Assembly: GCA_009746045.1 (NCBI GenBank)
Contig: RPFO01000041.1
Coordinates: 9,392,468 to 9,456,467, forward strand
Length of the DNA: 64,000 bases
Reading direction: 5' to 3'
Source of the DNA: Mesostigma viride
Lineage: Eukaryota > Streptophyta > Mesostigmatophyceae > Mesostigmatales > Mesostigmataceae
Shown here one piece after another: positions 8,371 to 17,816 of the stretch; position 1 is the first letter of the stretch, and each line of letters begins with the position of its first letter. The translations under genes and the position numbers were made by a program. The notes beneath the pieces are model-generated. The model worked only from the letters and a program-made list of their open reading frames with translations. It made no database searches and had not been told where the DNA came from.

Positions 8371-9041
8371 ATGAACCTCCCCAATAGCACGGATATCCTG
8401 AGGGCACTCCCCAAACGGATCTGTCCACGCAGACGGAGGAACTGAGATGGATACAGGGCAGACAGCTGGGCACAGTGATGCCTATACACTGCCCGAGCGG
8501 TAGGAGACGGCTCTACGGCGATCAACGTGTGGCACGTACCGCCTGCAGCGAGAAAGCCAGCCAGCCCCCCTCCCATCCCAGCAAACAATTCTAGCAATAC
8601 AACCCCTTCGGACAAGACCCGCGACTCTGCCACAACATCGGCACAGAAGTTACCTTCGGTTGTCGCGACAGCCACTTGGGACTGCGATTGCCGCGGGAGA
8701 TGAGAGAGTTGTTGCTGCCGCACCGCGTTGGTGACGTGCTGACGCAAAAGGGCCTGCCGCGCTTGCGGCTGCTGTCGCGCCGCCCACGTGCTCTGCAATG
8801 AGGCCCGTCCCACCAGCGCTGTTGGGATGCACGGCCGATGCTTATCACGCACAGCCCCCCCAGCTGCCGTGACCTCCCCCATCCGTACCTCCACCACCGC
8901 GTCGCGCAACCCAGCCTCGACCCGGTTGACCGTCGAGACACGCACTGCCCCAGTGTCCGAGCTGTAGCAGCTCACTGGGATGCTTGCTTGGCGCATGGCG
9001 TCACCGTCTCTGTCAACGATGTACACCGCGCGGCCTCCCAC
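8355..9041 (-). CDS. Methyltransferase N-part with SAM-binding motif (Gypsy copy 1)
   Basis: The frame contains the cytosine-5 methyltransferase motif I (LELFAGMGGGLAGF) near 8555-8600 and a motif II-like acidic residue (AVEPSPTARAVY). It then runs out of frame, ending at 8355. The expected continuation (PQDIRAIGE, then motif IV) lies in the -1 frame. The N-terminal half (9041 to about 8620) is a glutamine-rich linker joined to the protease. In copy 1 a 1-bp loss near 9043 separates it from the protease frame. Copy 3 lacks that loss and reads through. Confidence 0.85.
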   Translation of the reverse strand: MGGRAVYIVDRDGDAMRQASIPVSCYSSDTGAVRVSTVNRVEAGLRDAVVEVRMGEVTAAGGAVRDKHRPCIPTALVGRASLQSTWAARQQPQARQALLRQHVTNAVRQQQLSHLPRQSQSQVAVATTEGNFCADVVAESRVLSEGVVLLELFAGMGGGLAGFLAAGGTCHTLIAVEPSPTARAVYRHHCAQLSALYPSQFLRLRGQIRLGSALRISVLLGRFMCEAF

Positions 9042-10161
9042 ATGCGTACCTCGAGCCGCATGGGAAACATGACCTCCATGCCGACCAGCACGTCATACGA
9101 TGACTGCTCGGTCACAAGGGCATTCACAGGGATGCAGGCCATGTCGGATGGCCTGAGCGGGTTGAGGATGACCATTACTTGGACCGCAGTCATGGCAAAG
9201 GGTTTAGCGGCAGGGCCCTGCCAGCCCGCCACGGACACATGACTGTCCCGCAGCCCGCCATTCTCCCTGGTTAGGTTGAGCAACTGGGCCAGCCGAGCAC
9301 TGATGACGAGTGGCTGGGCCCCGCTGTCCAGTTTCACGACCAACTCATGGTCAGTACTGTAGACCACGTTGCTCAGGGGCTCCCCATGCCCCTGCGCCTG
9401 AAACGCCATTGCTGGCTCACCATCCGGATATGAGGTGACAGTGGGTGCCCTAGGCACGACGCACGCCCGCTGCGCGTTGTCCAAGACACCATGAGCGACA
9501 TGACCCACGACTACCGAAGCCGATGCAGGGCGATGCCCAACAAATGTGGCTGTCTCAGCGTTGTGCAACCTACGGGCGTCCATTGTGTCAGCGTACCGCT
9601 GTACCTCTGACGCATGCGACCCGAGCACCTCCACGGCCCGCTGACCGAACCACTCGACCACTTGCCGGGGAGTGTATGCCGGCGTGTCCACAACCGATGG
9701 CATAGGGTATAATGGCAACAACCTGCGCCGCTGCTCTGCCCCAGCAGGATTGTCGTGTTCCAGGGTGGAGCCGGTCCGAGCGGGAGCCATGCGAAAGGAC
9801 TGAGGCAACTGCCCCACAGTCTCACTTGGCTGCCCCACCTGAAACGACGGTGGTGCACGTGCTTGCTTCCCGCGCGCGCCAACTGCGTGGATGTCCAACG
9901 CCATCACGTCGGCTGGCCGCCAGAAGTCCTCGTCCCTGTATTGAACCTGCGATCCCCCATCCTCCCTTTCACGCCCCCCCGCCTCGCCCGTCGGCTGAAT
10001 GATGACCACCCCCGCGTCCACCTTCTTGTCCTCCACGTCCGCAAAGTGCACCCCCGGCGCTGGGCACTGCCCCGCCAGATGGGTTCGGACCGTTGCTGGG
10101 TGTGACTTCTTGCACGCCTTGGGACAATCACGTTTGATGTGCCCATCCTGACCGCACAGGA
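8972..10161 (-). CDS. Gag zinc knuckle (C-terminal part) and aspartic protease (Gypsy copy 1)
   Basis: This is the frame downstream of the nested insertion. It begins within a CCHC zinc knuckle (CFLCGQDGHIKRDC) and continues through a variable linker to a retropepsin-like domain. The domain has active-site motif LDSGAQ near 9315-9335 and a later VLVGMEVMF flap or core strand. Retropepsin cleaves the polyprotein. The first cysteine-proximal codons come from the TIR element where it is inserted (boundary 10162-10166). The frame breaks after about 9043 in this copy. Confidence 0.85.
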
Positions 10162-10719
10162 AGCAGGGTGGTCCCACGCGGAATGGGGTAGATTTTTGCA
10201 AGAAAAAAACGCTAGTTTCAATCGTCCGAAAACCGGACATTGTGCCGAAATTCTTGCCGAAAAATTTGCAGCCGAGCGAATTTTCCGCCGGCCGGAAAGG
10301 GTCTCTCTGCAGCTAGACCCCGCGCAAATCGTGCGAAATCGCGCAAAATTTGCTGAAATTTACCAAAACCAGGCCAAAAAAGTGTAAAATCATGCGAAAT
10401 CTTGAAAATTTTGCTGAAATTGACCAAAAACCGACCAAAAAAGTGCGAATTCATGCAAAAAAGTTCGATTGTAAGAAAATTACGACATGTGAAAAATGCG
10501 TGAATTCATGCAAAAATTTTCAAAGGGTCTCTCTGCAGCTAGACCCTTCGTGTAAAATTATGCGAAATCCTGTGAAATCGTGTGAAATTGTGTGAAGTTG
10601 TGCGAAAATCGTGCGAAAATCACGCGAAATTGTGCAAAATTTTGCGGGCGTTCTCAAATCGCCAGAAAAAATTTCGAAACAAAAAGTCGAAAACAGCGTT
10701 TTTTTCTTGCAAAATGCGC

Positions 10720-11100
10720 AATCGGGGTTCTCTGAACATAGTTTCTTTATAGTGATACGGAAGGGGAGCCGCTGATGCTAGGTGAAATAGAGCTGGGTGA
10801 TGTGATCGTAATAAGGTTGATTAGGCTTCTAGTGTACGAGTATTACGGAAGATATGGCCTAATTGTTGCGGCCCATACCTTGACGGTGTGCTGAGTACCT
10901 TGACGACGGATTTTTGCGTCTAGGTTCTCCTAGCAGATCTGTGATTGCGGACGGGTTTGCAACAGGCAATATCTGAAGTAAAACTTGACGGCTAAAACTG
11001 TTTAGAGGCCGTTGCCGGATCTGGCCGTTGGTAGAGAGCCGTTGGCCTTGAAACACGATAAAAGCTTGCTCACCTAGCTCATGGCGGTCTCTTTTGTTTT
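10720..11100 (+). repeat. PAT-like element repeat A1
   Basis: A 381-bp repeat starting AATCGGGGTTCTCTG, essentially identical to A2 at 15563-15943. It probably contains the promoter, since it precedes gag by about 70 bp. That is inferred from position. Confidence 0.9.
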
Positions 11101-11171
11101 AACGAAGGCGGCGACAGGGGTCAGGGGCAGCGTAGCTGACGCCCAGAATTCCTTTCTGCAAAGCGGCTGGG

Positions 11172-12230
11172 ATGCCGAAGCCCGGGCGGAAGCCAGGTTC
11201 GACAGGTGCTGGGAAGCAATTACCGAAAGCTAATCCCGAGGTGCCGACAGCTACTAAACAGACGGGAAAGGGCCGACTAGGCTGGCCGACGCAGAAGAAA
11301 AGGCTCCATCAGGAGCTCTCCACTTGCTCGGGCCTGCCTGAAGTGTGCGCTGCCTTTGAGGCGGTCCTCGGGACCGACTGGGTAACTACTGTCAGCCGGT
11401 GGTCTGCGGCCCAGCTGGAGTCCGTCGTTGGACTGCTGGTCGACCACGTGGACGGGCCTGAAATTCTGGCAGCAGCGGACCCAAACGAAGCGCTAGTGGC
11501 AGCCCTCCAAAGCGCCCGGGACTTGGCGGACTCGGACGAAGAGGAGATGCAGCCACCACGCCGGCCCACGAAAGGGGCGAAAAAGGGGACGAAAAAAGTC
11601 GGAAGCCCAGCCCCGAGCAAGGGAAAGGCCGCGGGGGATGTGAGGGAGCAGCTCTTGGAGCTGGCGGCTATTATTGGCAAGCAGGGGCAGGCGGGCAAAG
11701 AAGAGGAGGAGGAGGAGGAGTCCGAGGAAGAGGATTTCCTGACGAAATTGAAGGATGCGCTGGCCGGGGCAGATGGGGCTTCCAGGAAGCCGAAAAAGAC
11801 CAAAGGGGTGACGCTGCCCACTCGAGCACAAGTGGTGAATTGGAGGGTGCAAGAGAGAGTGCTCCCCGAGGTGCTCGAGGATGCCAACGACAATGGAGGG
11901 GGGATAAAGAGTTGGATCATGGCTACTCGCCAAGGGGGGTGGAGGAACCAGGAAAGCAGGAAGGTGGTCATGAACATCGCCCTGGCCATGGACACACTCT
12001 TCAAGGAGTTGGGGCCGGCAGCCGGGGAGTTGGCTGGGGTAGAGTATCTCATGAGGGTGGTGGCAGCCATGCTCCTAGTGGAGAGCCAGGGGTCAGGAGG
12101 GTGGAAGGTGGCTGGCCACCTCCTTGCTCTCAAGGAAGATGCCTCCTTGGTGAGCAACCCGGCCATGAAGATGGCCCTGCAAAGCGCCACGATGATGGAG
12201 AAGCTGGGCAAGGCCCAGCAAACCAAGTAA
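11172..12230 (+). CDS. PAT-like element Gag-like protein
   Basis: A 352-residue ORF with a true ATG 71 bp after A1. The N-terminus is basic (PKPGRKPG). The middle has lysine-rich and strongly acidic stretches (GKEEEEEEESEEEDF). The C-terminal part is predicted helical (WRVQERVLPEVLED to the end). I saw no zinc knuckle. Its position before the RT ORF in a tyrosine-recombinase retrotransposon indicates the structural Gag role. I recognised no specific family signature. Confidence 0.75.
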   Translation: MPKPGRKPGSTGAGKQLPKANPEVPTATKQTGKGRLGWPTQKKRLHQELSTCSGLPEVCAAFEAVLGTDWVTTVSRWSAAQLESVVGLLVDHVDGPEILAAADPNEALVAALQSARDLADSDEEEMQPPRRPTKGAKKGTKKVGSPAPSKGKAAGDVREQLLELAAIIGKQGQAGKEEEEEEESEEEDFLTKLKDALAGADGASRKPKKTKGVTLPTRAQVVNWRVQERVLPEVLEDANDNGGGIKSWIMATRQGGWRNQESRKVVMNIALAMDTLFKELGPAAGELAGVEYLMRVVAAMLLVESQGSGGWKVAGHLLALKEDASLVSNPAMKMALQSATMMEKLGKAQQTK

Positions 12231-12277
12231 ACACCGAAAGGGTAAACCGCTCCCCCTTCCCACTGCCTCTTCCTACA

Positions 12278-14821
12278 ATGCCTCTAAGCACTACGTGGGG
12301 GAGAGTGAGGTCAGCACGCAGACGCCAGCGTGCAACTCGCCGCCGCCGGACCTTCACTCTACAACACAAGGTGATTACGTGGTTGAATTGGCTATGGCAC
12401 GGGGGGGCAGACCCTCCGCCTAAATCTGGAGGCGCGTGCTCCAGAGGAACGGCGGAGGCCCTGAAAAGGGTCAAGAAGCACTGCGAGTGGTACAGTCGCC
12501 GCGTAACCGGCGTTGCGACAGGCCCCGCAGAAGGAAGTGATCTAATCTATGGGAAATGTAATAAGTATGAACAACTTGTGGCGGAGCGGGTGAGTCTGCC
12601 GAAGCGCGAGGTGGCAGGAAAGGCGAAGCTGCTGGATTTGCTGGCGCTACGACCTAGTTGGCGAGAGGTGTACGCGAGCGAAGCCAACTGCATCAAGCCG
12701 GAGGTGGCTGCCAGTGCGAGGTATTGGAATGTACCTGCCCCCAGCCGAGGGTGCACCATGGCGGAGTGGGGCAAGTTGATGGGGAGGGCAGCGGACGTGG
12801 GGATGGTGGAGTTCCGAGAGACGCGGCCAAAGTGGGTAGACGGATGTTTTGGGGTGGCCAAAGGAGTGGGGGAGTTAAGGCTCATTGTGAATAAGAAGTT
12901 GGGGAACGCACTGTGGGTGGACCCCCCTAAGACGGTGTTACCCCACCTGGGCATATACTCGGAGGTCTATATCAAGGGTCGGTGCTACACGGCCAAGAGC
13001 GATCTGGTCTCGTATTACTATACCATCCAAGTGCCGGAGTGGTGGTGGGATTATCAAGGGCTACCTGATGTGTGGTCCACCGATGTCGGGCTGCCGGGGC
13101 GGCGGAGGAGGGTGTGGCCAGTGCTGAAAGTGCTGGCCATGGGGCACTCCCACGCTGTAGCGCTAGGGGAAGCCATCCATGAGATGGTCCTCTATGCCAC
13201 GGGCGCTTTGGATCCTAGACGGCAGGTGAACCGCCTCACAAGTGTAGGGGAGCTGACCGTGCTTCGGAATGCATGGGGTAACCCAACCGCCCTAGCCATC
13301 GAGTACAAGGAGGAGAGCACGAGGGAGATGCAAATCGACCTTGAGGACCCCCCTGCCCCTATGGTATCCATCACTATTGATGACCTGGTGGTCAGCAATG
13401 GGCGCACGTGCGAGGCGGTGAATCGCTTAATCGCGAGTGCTATTGAAGACGGGTACGCGCCTAACAACCTTGTGCCCTCCAAGGACAAGACGATCATGGC
13501 TAGCCCGGAGGGGGAGGACGAGCTAGAAGCTCTGGGTGTTGTTCACCGGCGGGATGGGGTGTTGGAGCCGACAGCTAAGCAGCTCACCCTTGTGGTTGCG
13601 CACACTCGTGTACTCCTCGAGAGGGGACGCGCTACCGCTGAGGCGCTGGCGGCCGTCGTGGGCCGGTGGGTGTGGCTGCAGATGCTCAGCCGCACTTGCT
13701 TGTCCATATGGCAGCAGAGTTTTAAGTTCATCAACCTCAAGGGGTGGGGCCAGCGAACGCGACCTTTGTGGCAAGGTGTGCGCGATGAGCTCGAGTGTGC
13801 CATGGCGTTGGCCCCCATGCTCCGTGTGGACCGGGGGGCTGCCCTGGCTCCGGTGGTGGTGGCCTCGGATGCGTCTAGTTTTGGGCAGGGGGTTGTCTAC
13901 GCTGAGATGGCCCCAGCTGAGGTGACGGAATTAGCTCGGGCCCGGGAGGTGCGGGGTTACCCAACCCTCCTCACCCCAGGTGAGGCCATGTATGCCGGGC
14001 CTAGACCCTTGACCAAGGCCGCGGAAAAAGCCATCATCCACGGGCGATGGCGCGTCGGGATCAAGAGTCGCTGGCGCGATTCGACCATGCACATCAACGA
14101 GAAGGAAGTGCGGGCCGCTGTGAAGGGGGTGGAGCGCTCGGCCCGGAACCTCGGAACATGGGGTAAGCGGGTGGTGAGGTTAGTGGACTCCACTGCCGCT
14201 TTGGGCTGCTTGGCTAAAGGGCGTTCCTCTTCTTACCGGTTAAACAAGCAATGCCGCCGGTTGTGCGCTCTTACGTTGGTCACCGGCAGCCGCTCACAAT
14301 GGGTCTGGACGCCAAGTGAGCTTCAGCCTGCGGATGGGCCTTCGCGGGGGCTTTCCATGGCTGCCTCGGTGGCCGGGTGGGTCCGCGATTTGACTCGCGA
14401 GGGTGTTCATCCCAATCCCGGGCCTCGGCTTGGCGCTAGCTACTTGACCCTTCTTGAGGGCAAGGTGAAGCCGGCTACTTTGATGGTTTACCATCGGGGT
14501 CTTAGGTCCTTTTTCGCATGGTGGGCGAGCCGGCGGGGTCGGGTTGGCAGCTTGTTGCGCGGCTTGACGATAGAGGAATACTATTGCGAGTATGTCGCTT
14601 GGGCGCACTCACGGTGTTACAGCCGCCAGTTGTGTGTCAATGCGCTTATGGGCCTGAATTTGTACTTCCCCCGGGAGGTGCGGGATTGGGCCTTGGCACG
14701 AAGTGTTTTGGCTGGCTGGCGCACGTTGGCACCCCCTCGTGCCCCCCCCCCATTCCATGGGAGGCTGCGTTTGCGCTTGCTTGTACTATGGTGCTCCAGC
14801 GGCAGCCTCGTGCGGCTATGA
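12278..14821 (+). CDS. PAT-like element reverse transcriptase, RNase H and N-part of tyrosine recombinase
   Basis: I chose the ATG at 12278 because it is 47 bp after the gag stop. The open frame extends further upstream but only as a shadow of gag. RT has the catalytic TIDD (IDD at residues about 367-369). RNase H has ASDASSFGQG near 530 and later acidic residues including LVDSTAALG. A 2A-like motif (EGVHPNPGP, residues 708-716, bases 14399-14425) follows. The recombinase N-terminal domain begins at about GKVKPATLMVYHRGLRSFF. The frame is lost in a ten-cytosine run at 14742-14751, after which the recombinase continues in the other frame. Confidence 0.9.
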   Translation: MPLSTTWGRVRSARRRQRATRRRRTFTLQHKVITWLNWLWHGGADPPPKSGGACSRGTAEALKRVKKHCEWYSRRVTGVATGPAEGSDLIYGKCNKYEQLVAERVSLPKREVAGKAKLLDLLALRPSWREVYASEANCIKPEVAASARYWNVPAPSRGCTMAEWGKLMGRAADVGMVEFRETRPKWVDGCFGVAKGVGELRLIVNKKLGNALWVDPPKTVLPHLGIYSEVYIKGRCYTAKSDLVSYYYTIQVPEWWWDYQGLPDVWSTDVGLPGRRRRVWPVLKVLAMGHSHAVALGEAIHEMVLYATGALDPRRQVNRLTSVGELTVLRNAWGNPTALAIEYKEESTREMQIDLEDPPAPMVSITIDDLVVSNGRTCEAVNRLIASAIEDGYAPNNLVPSKDKTIMASPEGEDELEALGVVHRRDGVLEPTAKQLTLVVAHTRVLLERGRATAEALAAVVGRWVWLQMLSRTCLSIWQQSFKFINLKGWGQRTRPLWQGVRDELECAMALAPMLRVDRGAALAPVVVASDASSFGQGVVYAEMAPAEVTELARAREVRGYPTLLTPGEAMYAGPRPLTKAAEKAIIHGRWRVGIKSRWRDSTMHINEKEVRAAVKGVERSARNLGTWGKRVVRLVDSTAALGCLAKGRSSSYRLNKQCRRLCALTLVTGSRSQWVWTPSELQPADGPSRGLSMAASVAGWVRDLTREGVHPNPGPRLGASYLTLLEGKVKPATLMVYHRGLRSFFAWWASRRGRVGSLLRGLTIEEYYCEYVAWAHSRCYSRQLCVNALMGLNLYFPREVRDWALARSVLAGWRTLAPPRAPPPFHGRLRLRLLVLWCSSGSLVRL

Positions 14822-15354
14822 TGGTCATCGTTATTTTCCAACAATACCTGCGGGTATCGGAGGCGCTCAACCTGTTGGTCGGCCATGTGCGCTTGCAGCC
14901 TGATGTTCGGTTGCGGGGTTCGCAGCGGGGCGCCTTGTTGTTGATGTCAGCTAAGACGGCTAAGGGGGAGGTGCAGTCTGTGGTGATCGAGGATGTCATG
15001 ACTGAGACCCTCTTGCGGGCTTGTATGCGTGGCAAGGCGGCCTGGGAGCGGGTGTTCCCTTACGATTATGCCCAGTTCAGCCGGGTTTGGCATCAGGCCA
15101 CGCAAGCTTTGGGGGTCGACACGGTGTTTACCATTCACGGGCTGCGGCATGGGGGGGCTACCTATGATTTTTTGCGGCAGCGCAGCATGGCTGATATTCA
15201 GCATCGGGGTCGCTGGCGCAGCAGCAAAACTGTCGCCCACTATGTGGGATTGCACCGGAGCTTGGCCCTCACCCTTCCTGACGCCCTGGTTCGGGCTATC
15301 GCCGCCTGCCCCCCGCGCATTTGGCGGAGCGTCTTTTCTCTGCCTTCCTCTTAA
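14740..15354 (+). CDS. Tyrosine recombinase catalytic domain (PAT-like element), frame-shifted
   Basis: This is the continuation of the recombinase after the poly-C frame break. The conserved tetrad is visible: an arginine in YLRVSEALN, HGLRHGG (HxxR), GRWRSS (the H/W position), and the nucleophile tyrosine in VAHYVG. Tyrosine recombinases integrate a circular cDNA without target duplication, which fits the flanks. The ORF ends at 15354. The break is a single-base length difference in a homopolymer, so it may be a recent mutation, a slippage site or an assembly error. Confidence 0.88.
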   Translation, partial: CPPPIPWEAAFALACTMVLQRQPRAAMMVIVIFQQYLRVSEALNLLVGHVRLQPDVRLRGSQRGALLLMSAKTAKGEVQSVVIEDVMTETLLRACMRGKAAWERVFPYDYAQFSRVWHQATQALGVDTVFTIHGLRHGGATYDFLRQRSMADIQHRGRWRSSKTVAHYVGLHRSLALTLPDALVRAIAACPPRIWRSVFSLPSS

Positions 15355-15429
15355 GTTCCCTTCATTCTTGTCTTATGCGTCCACCGGTTTTTGTTTTGCC
15401 CCTGGCTTGGGTCGCCAGGGAGGGATGTA

Positions 15430-15562
15430 AGGGTAAGGCTAGCCTTTTTGGACATAAAGTGTTCCCATGGGTAAGGATGGCCAGTTGAGGGCCACTTCCC
15501 GATGTGCTCTACTTATTGTTTTAATAAAGAGTCTGGTTACCCTGGAGTTCCACGGTTAATAG
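15430..15562 (+). repeat. PAT-like element repeat B1
   Basis: This repeat runs from GGGTAAGGCTAGCC to the CACGGTTAATAG end and joins A2 directly. It matches B2 except for 11 extra bases (GCCACTTCCCG). It includes AATAAAG, a possible polyadenylation signal. Confidence 0.88.
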
Positions 15563-15943
15563 AATCGGGGTTCTCTGAACATAGTTTCTTTATAGTGATA
15601 CGGAAGGGGAGCCGCTGATGCTAGGTGAAATAGAGCTGGGTGATGTGATCGTAATAAGGTTGATTAGGCTTCTAGTGTACGAGTATTACGGAAGATATGG
15701 CCTAATTGTTGCGGCCCATACCTTGACGGTGTGCTGAGTACCTTGACGACGGATTTTTGCGTCTAGGTTCTCCTAGCAGATCTGTGATTGCGGACGGGTT
15801 TGCAACAGGCAATATCTGAAGTAAAACTTGACGGCTAAAACTGTTTAGAGGCCGTTGCCGGATCTGGCCGTTGGTAGAGAGCCGTTGGCCTTGAAACACG
15901 ATAAAAGCTTGCTCACCTAGCTCATGGCGGTCTCTTTTGTTTT
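15563..15943 (+). repeat. PAT-like element repeat A2
   Basis: Second 381-bp A repeat, immediately after B1. The B1-A2 junction is thought to template the circle junction in split-direct-repeat elements. Confidence 0.9.
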
Positions 15944-15976
15944 CCCACCCGCCCTCCCTGTGTGTTGCCTGTTTGG

Positions 15977-16097
15977 GGGTAAGGCTAGCCTTTTTGGACA
16001 TAAAGTGTTCCCATGGGTAAGGATGGCCAGTTGAGGATGTGCTCTACTTATTGTTTTAATAAAGAGTCTGGTTACCCTGGAGTTCCACGGTTAATAG
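15977..16097 (+). repeat. PAT-like element repeat B2
   Basis: Terminal B repeat ending TTAATAG, followed directly by the right arm of the host TIR element. A C-rich 33-bp spacer (CCCACCCGCCC) separates it from A2. A similar C-rich spacer occurs at the same place in the element at 47033-49241. Confidence 0.88.
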
Positions 16098-16133
16098 AAA
16101 AAACTACCCCATTCGGCGTGGGACCACCCAGCA

Positions 16134-17816
16134 GCCCGATTTGCGCGCATCCGTCCTACCCGTCTGTGAGGACGTGCCCCCCCCAGCTCGCGTCGGGGCG
16201 GCAGCGTCCTTGTTGCCGCCAGCGGCGTTACCCTGGGTTGCATCATGCGATGAGGCGTTGCGAGACCCCCCTTGGTTCCTGCTAGCACCGTGGCCGCCTT
16301 GCGGGCGCGCTTGTCTTGTGGCAGACGACTCACCCGACTTGGCCTTGGTCAGCGCGTCGACCTTGGCCTGCAGCTCGGCCACCACCGTGCTTACCGAGAT
16401 CCGGCCTTGCGCGTGTCGTCGCATCATGGCCCTGACCTCAATGCACAGTGACCGCAATCGCCACGGCTGGCCGTTGGGCGGCGTGGGCAGCTCCATCTCC
16501 TTGGAGCCTAGCGCTTGCAGCCATTTCTGACACGCCAGCTTTTCGGACCAGTCCTCCACTTCGCCGGCGAACTCCATGAGGCGCTCGTAAGATTGCTCCG
16601 GGGTTTCACCCTCGGCTATCTTGAAACTGCGCCACTCACGCTCTGCCTTGATGGTCTCCACCGGGTATTCCTGGCGAAGGAGGTCCCACAGTTCCTCGGC
16701 AGGGTCGACACCATACATGATGTTGTCATAGTCGGGCTGGCCACGCCCGTCGAAGCCGAACCACACGTCCGTGTGACGCGTGTACAGCGAGACCTCTCTC
16801 CACTGCTCCACCAGCCTAGCCACTCGCCTCAGCGTAAGGCCGTGAAAGAAGAAATGCATGTTGTTCATCACAAACTCATGCATTACAGCGCCTTGCGTAG
16901 TCATGTATTGCAGATCAATCCATGACTTGTACGCGTTGTAGGCCTGCGCCAGCGTGGCCAGATTGCCGGTTGTGGAGAACTTCTCGCGCATGTCCACCCG
17001 TGGTAGAGTGGGCATCTTCGCGCCTTCAGGTATGAGGCGCACCCTTTGCGGGTACTGCAACCCATCGGCATCCTCCGGCGGTCGCTGAGCTGCGCGTCCC
17101 TGCGCCAGCGTGCTTGGGCGTGCTGCCTCCCGTACTCGGAAAGCCAGCGGCGTGGTTATGTCCTCCATGGGCGGAATGCGCCCGATCGGCACACTTGACC
17201 ACCGTGCAGTCGACCCGCCGGTCAGCGCCCCACCGCCTCGCCCAAACGGAATTGAGACCCCGTCTGGCAGCATGCGACCTGGTGCACCCCTGCGTGGGTC
17301 CATCGCGCGCGCCAGCCCTGCCCCGTTCTCCTCGTGCAATCCGTCTCGCGCTTGATCGAAAGGCAGGCGCCTGGGCGCCAGCGTACACTCGCCCCGTGGC
17401 TGACCATCCGCCTCACCAAGCAAGTCGTGTTGGGTTAGCGACCCAGCCAAAACCCCCGGTTCCATCGAAGCCCTTCCCGCCGCATTACCTGAGGTTGGCG
17501 GCTGGTCCCGCTCCCTCGGCTCCGCGGTAACACCATTGGGGCCCGGCATCGATGCCTGCCCGTCCCATGGTGTGGACTGCAGATGACGACCCTCTACGGC
17601 CACCAATCTGTCGGTCACTTCCCGCATTTGCAGCGCCAGTTGCTGCTGCAACTGTTGCGACTGTTGCTGCATCTGCGCTTGCATCTGCGCGAACAGCGCC
17701 ACCATACTCAGCGGCGCTTCTTGGTCGCGACTCCCACCCACTGCGGGTACGGCGGGAGGAATCCCGCCATTCGACCCCGGAGCAGACGTGTTGGCATCTG
17801 CATGCTCTATTTGCAT
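16134..17816 (-). CDS. Gag, proximal part (Gypsy copy 1)
   Basis: It encodes a glutamine-rich predicted coiled-coil N-terminus (MQAQMQQQSQQLQQQ), a proline/arginine linker, and a retrotransposon Gag core (FHGLTLRRVARLVEQW to EDWSEKLACQKWLQAL). It runs to the first codons of the zinc knuckle, where the TIR element interrupts it. The ATG at 17816 is probably not the ancestral start. Copies 2 and 3 suggest a start reading MPLTRAQ (46127 and 58149), and copy 1 has a 4-bp insertion nearby. Gag forms the particle and packages RNA. Confidence 0.83.

Larger units (their letters stand above)
10720..16097 (+). mobile_element. PAT/Ngaro-like tyrosine-recombinase retrotransposon
   Basis: It has split direct repeats in the order A1 (10720-11100), ORFs, B1 (about 15430-15562), A2 (15563-15943), 33-bp spacer, B2 (about 15977-16097). 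A1 and A2 are both 381 bp. There is no target duplication, as expected for tyrosine-recombinase integration. The ORFs encode a Gag-like protein and an RT, RNase H and tyrosine recombinase polyprotein. It is nested in the TIR element and reads opposite to the surrounding Gypsy. Confidence 0.93.
10166..16129. mobile_element. Short TIR DNA element (MITE-like) hosting a PAT-like retrotransposon
   Basis: The left end GGGTGGTCCCACGC and the right end GCGTGGGACCACCC are inverted repeats matching over about 25 of 26 bp. AGCA flanks both sides (10162-10165 and 16130-16133). The empty site is preserved in copy 3 near 56437, where the zinc knuckle reads through. Without the PAT element the unit is only about 586 bp (10166-10719 plus 16098-16129) and encodes nothing. 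The left part contains a 22-bp imperfect palindrome with GGGTCT and AGACCC arms, present twice (10300 and 10527), and a degenerate array of about 10-bp GCGAAATC-like units. Confidence 0.9.

Noticed and set aside
5464-9041. Methyltransferase as a bacterial restriction-modification gene or contamination
   Set aside because: It is fused in frame with RT and RNase H and lies in a repeated retroelement with target duplications.
11840-12277. N-terminal extension of the PAT-like pol frame
   Set aside because: It overlaps gag in another frame and lacks a good start; the ATG at 12278 follows the gag stop.
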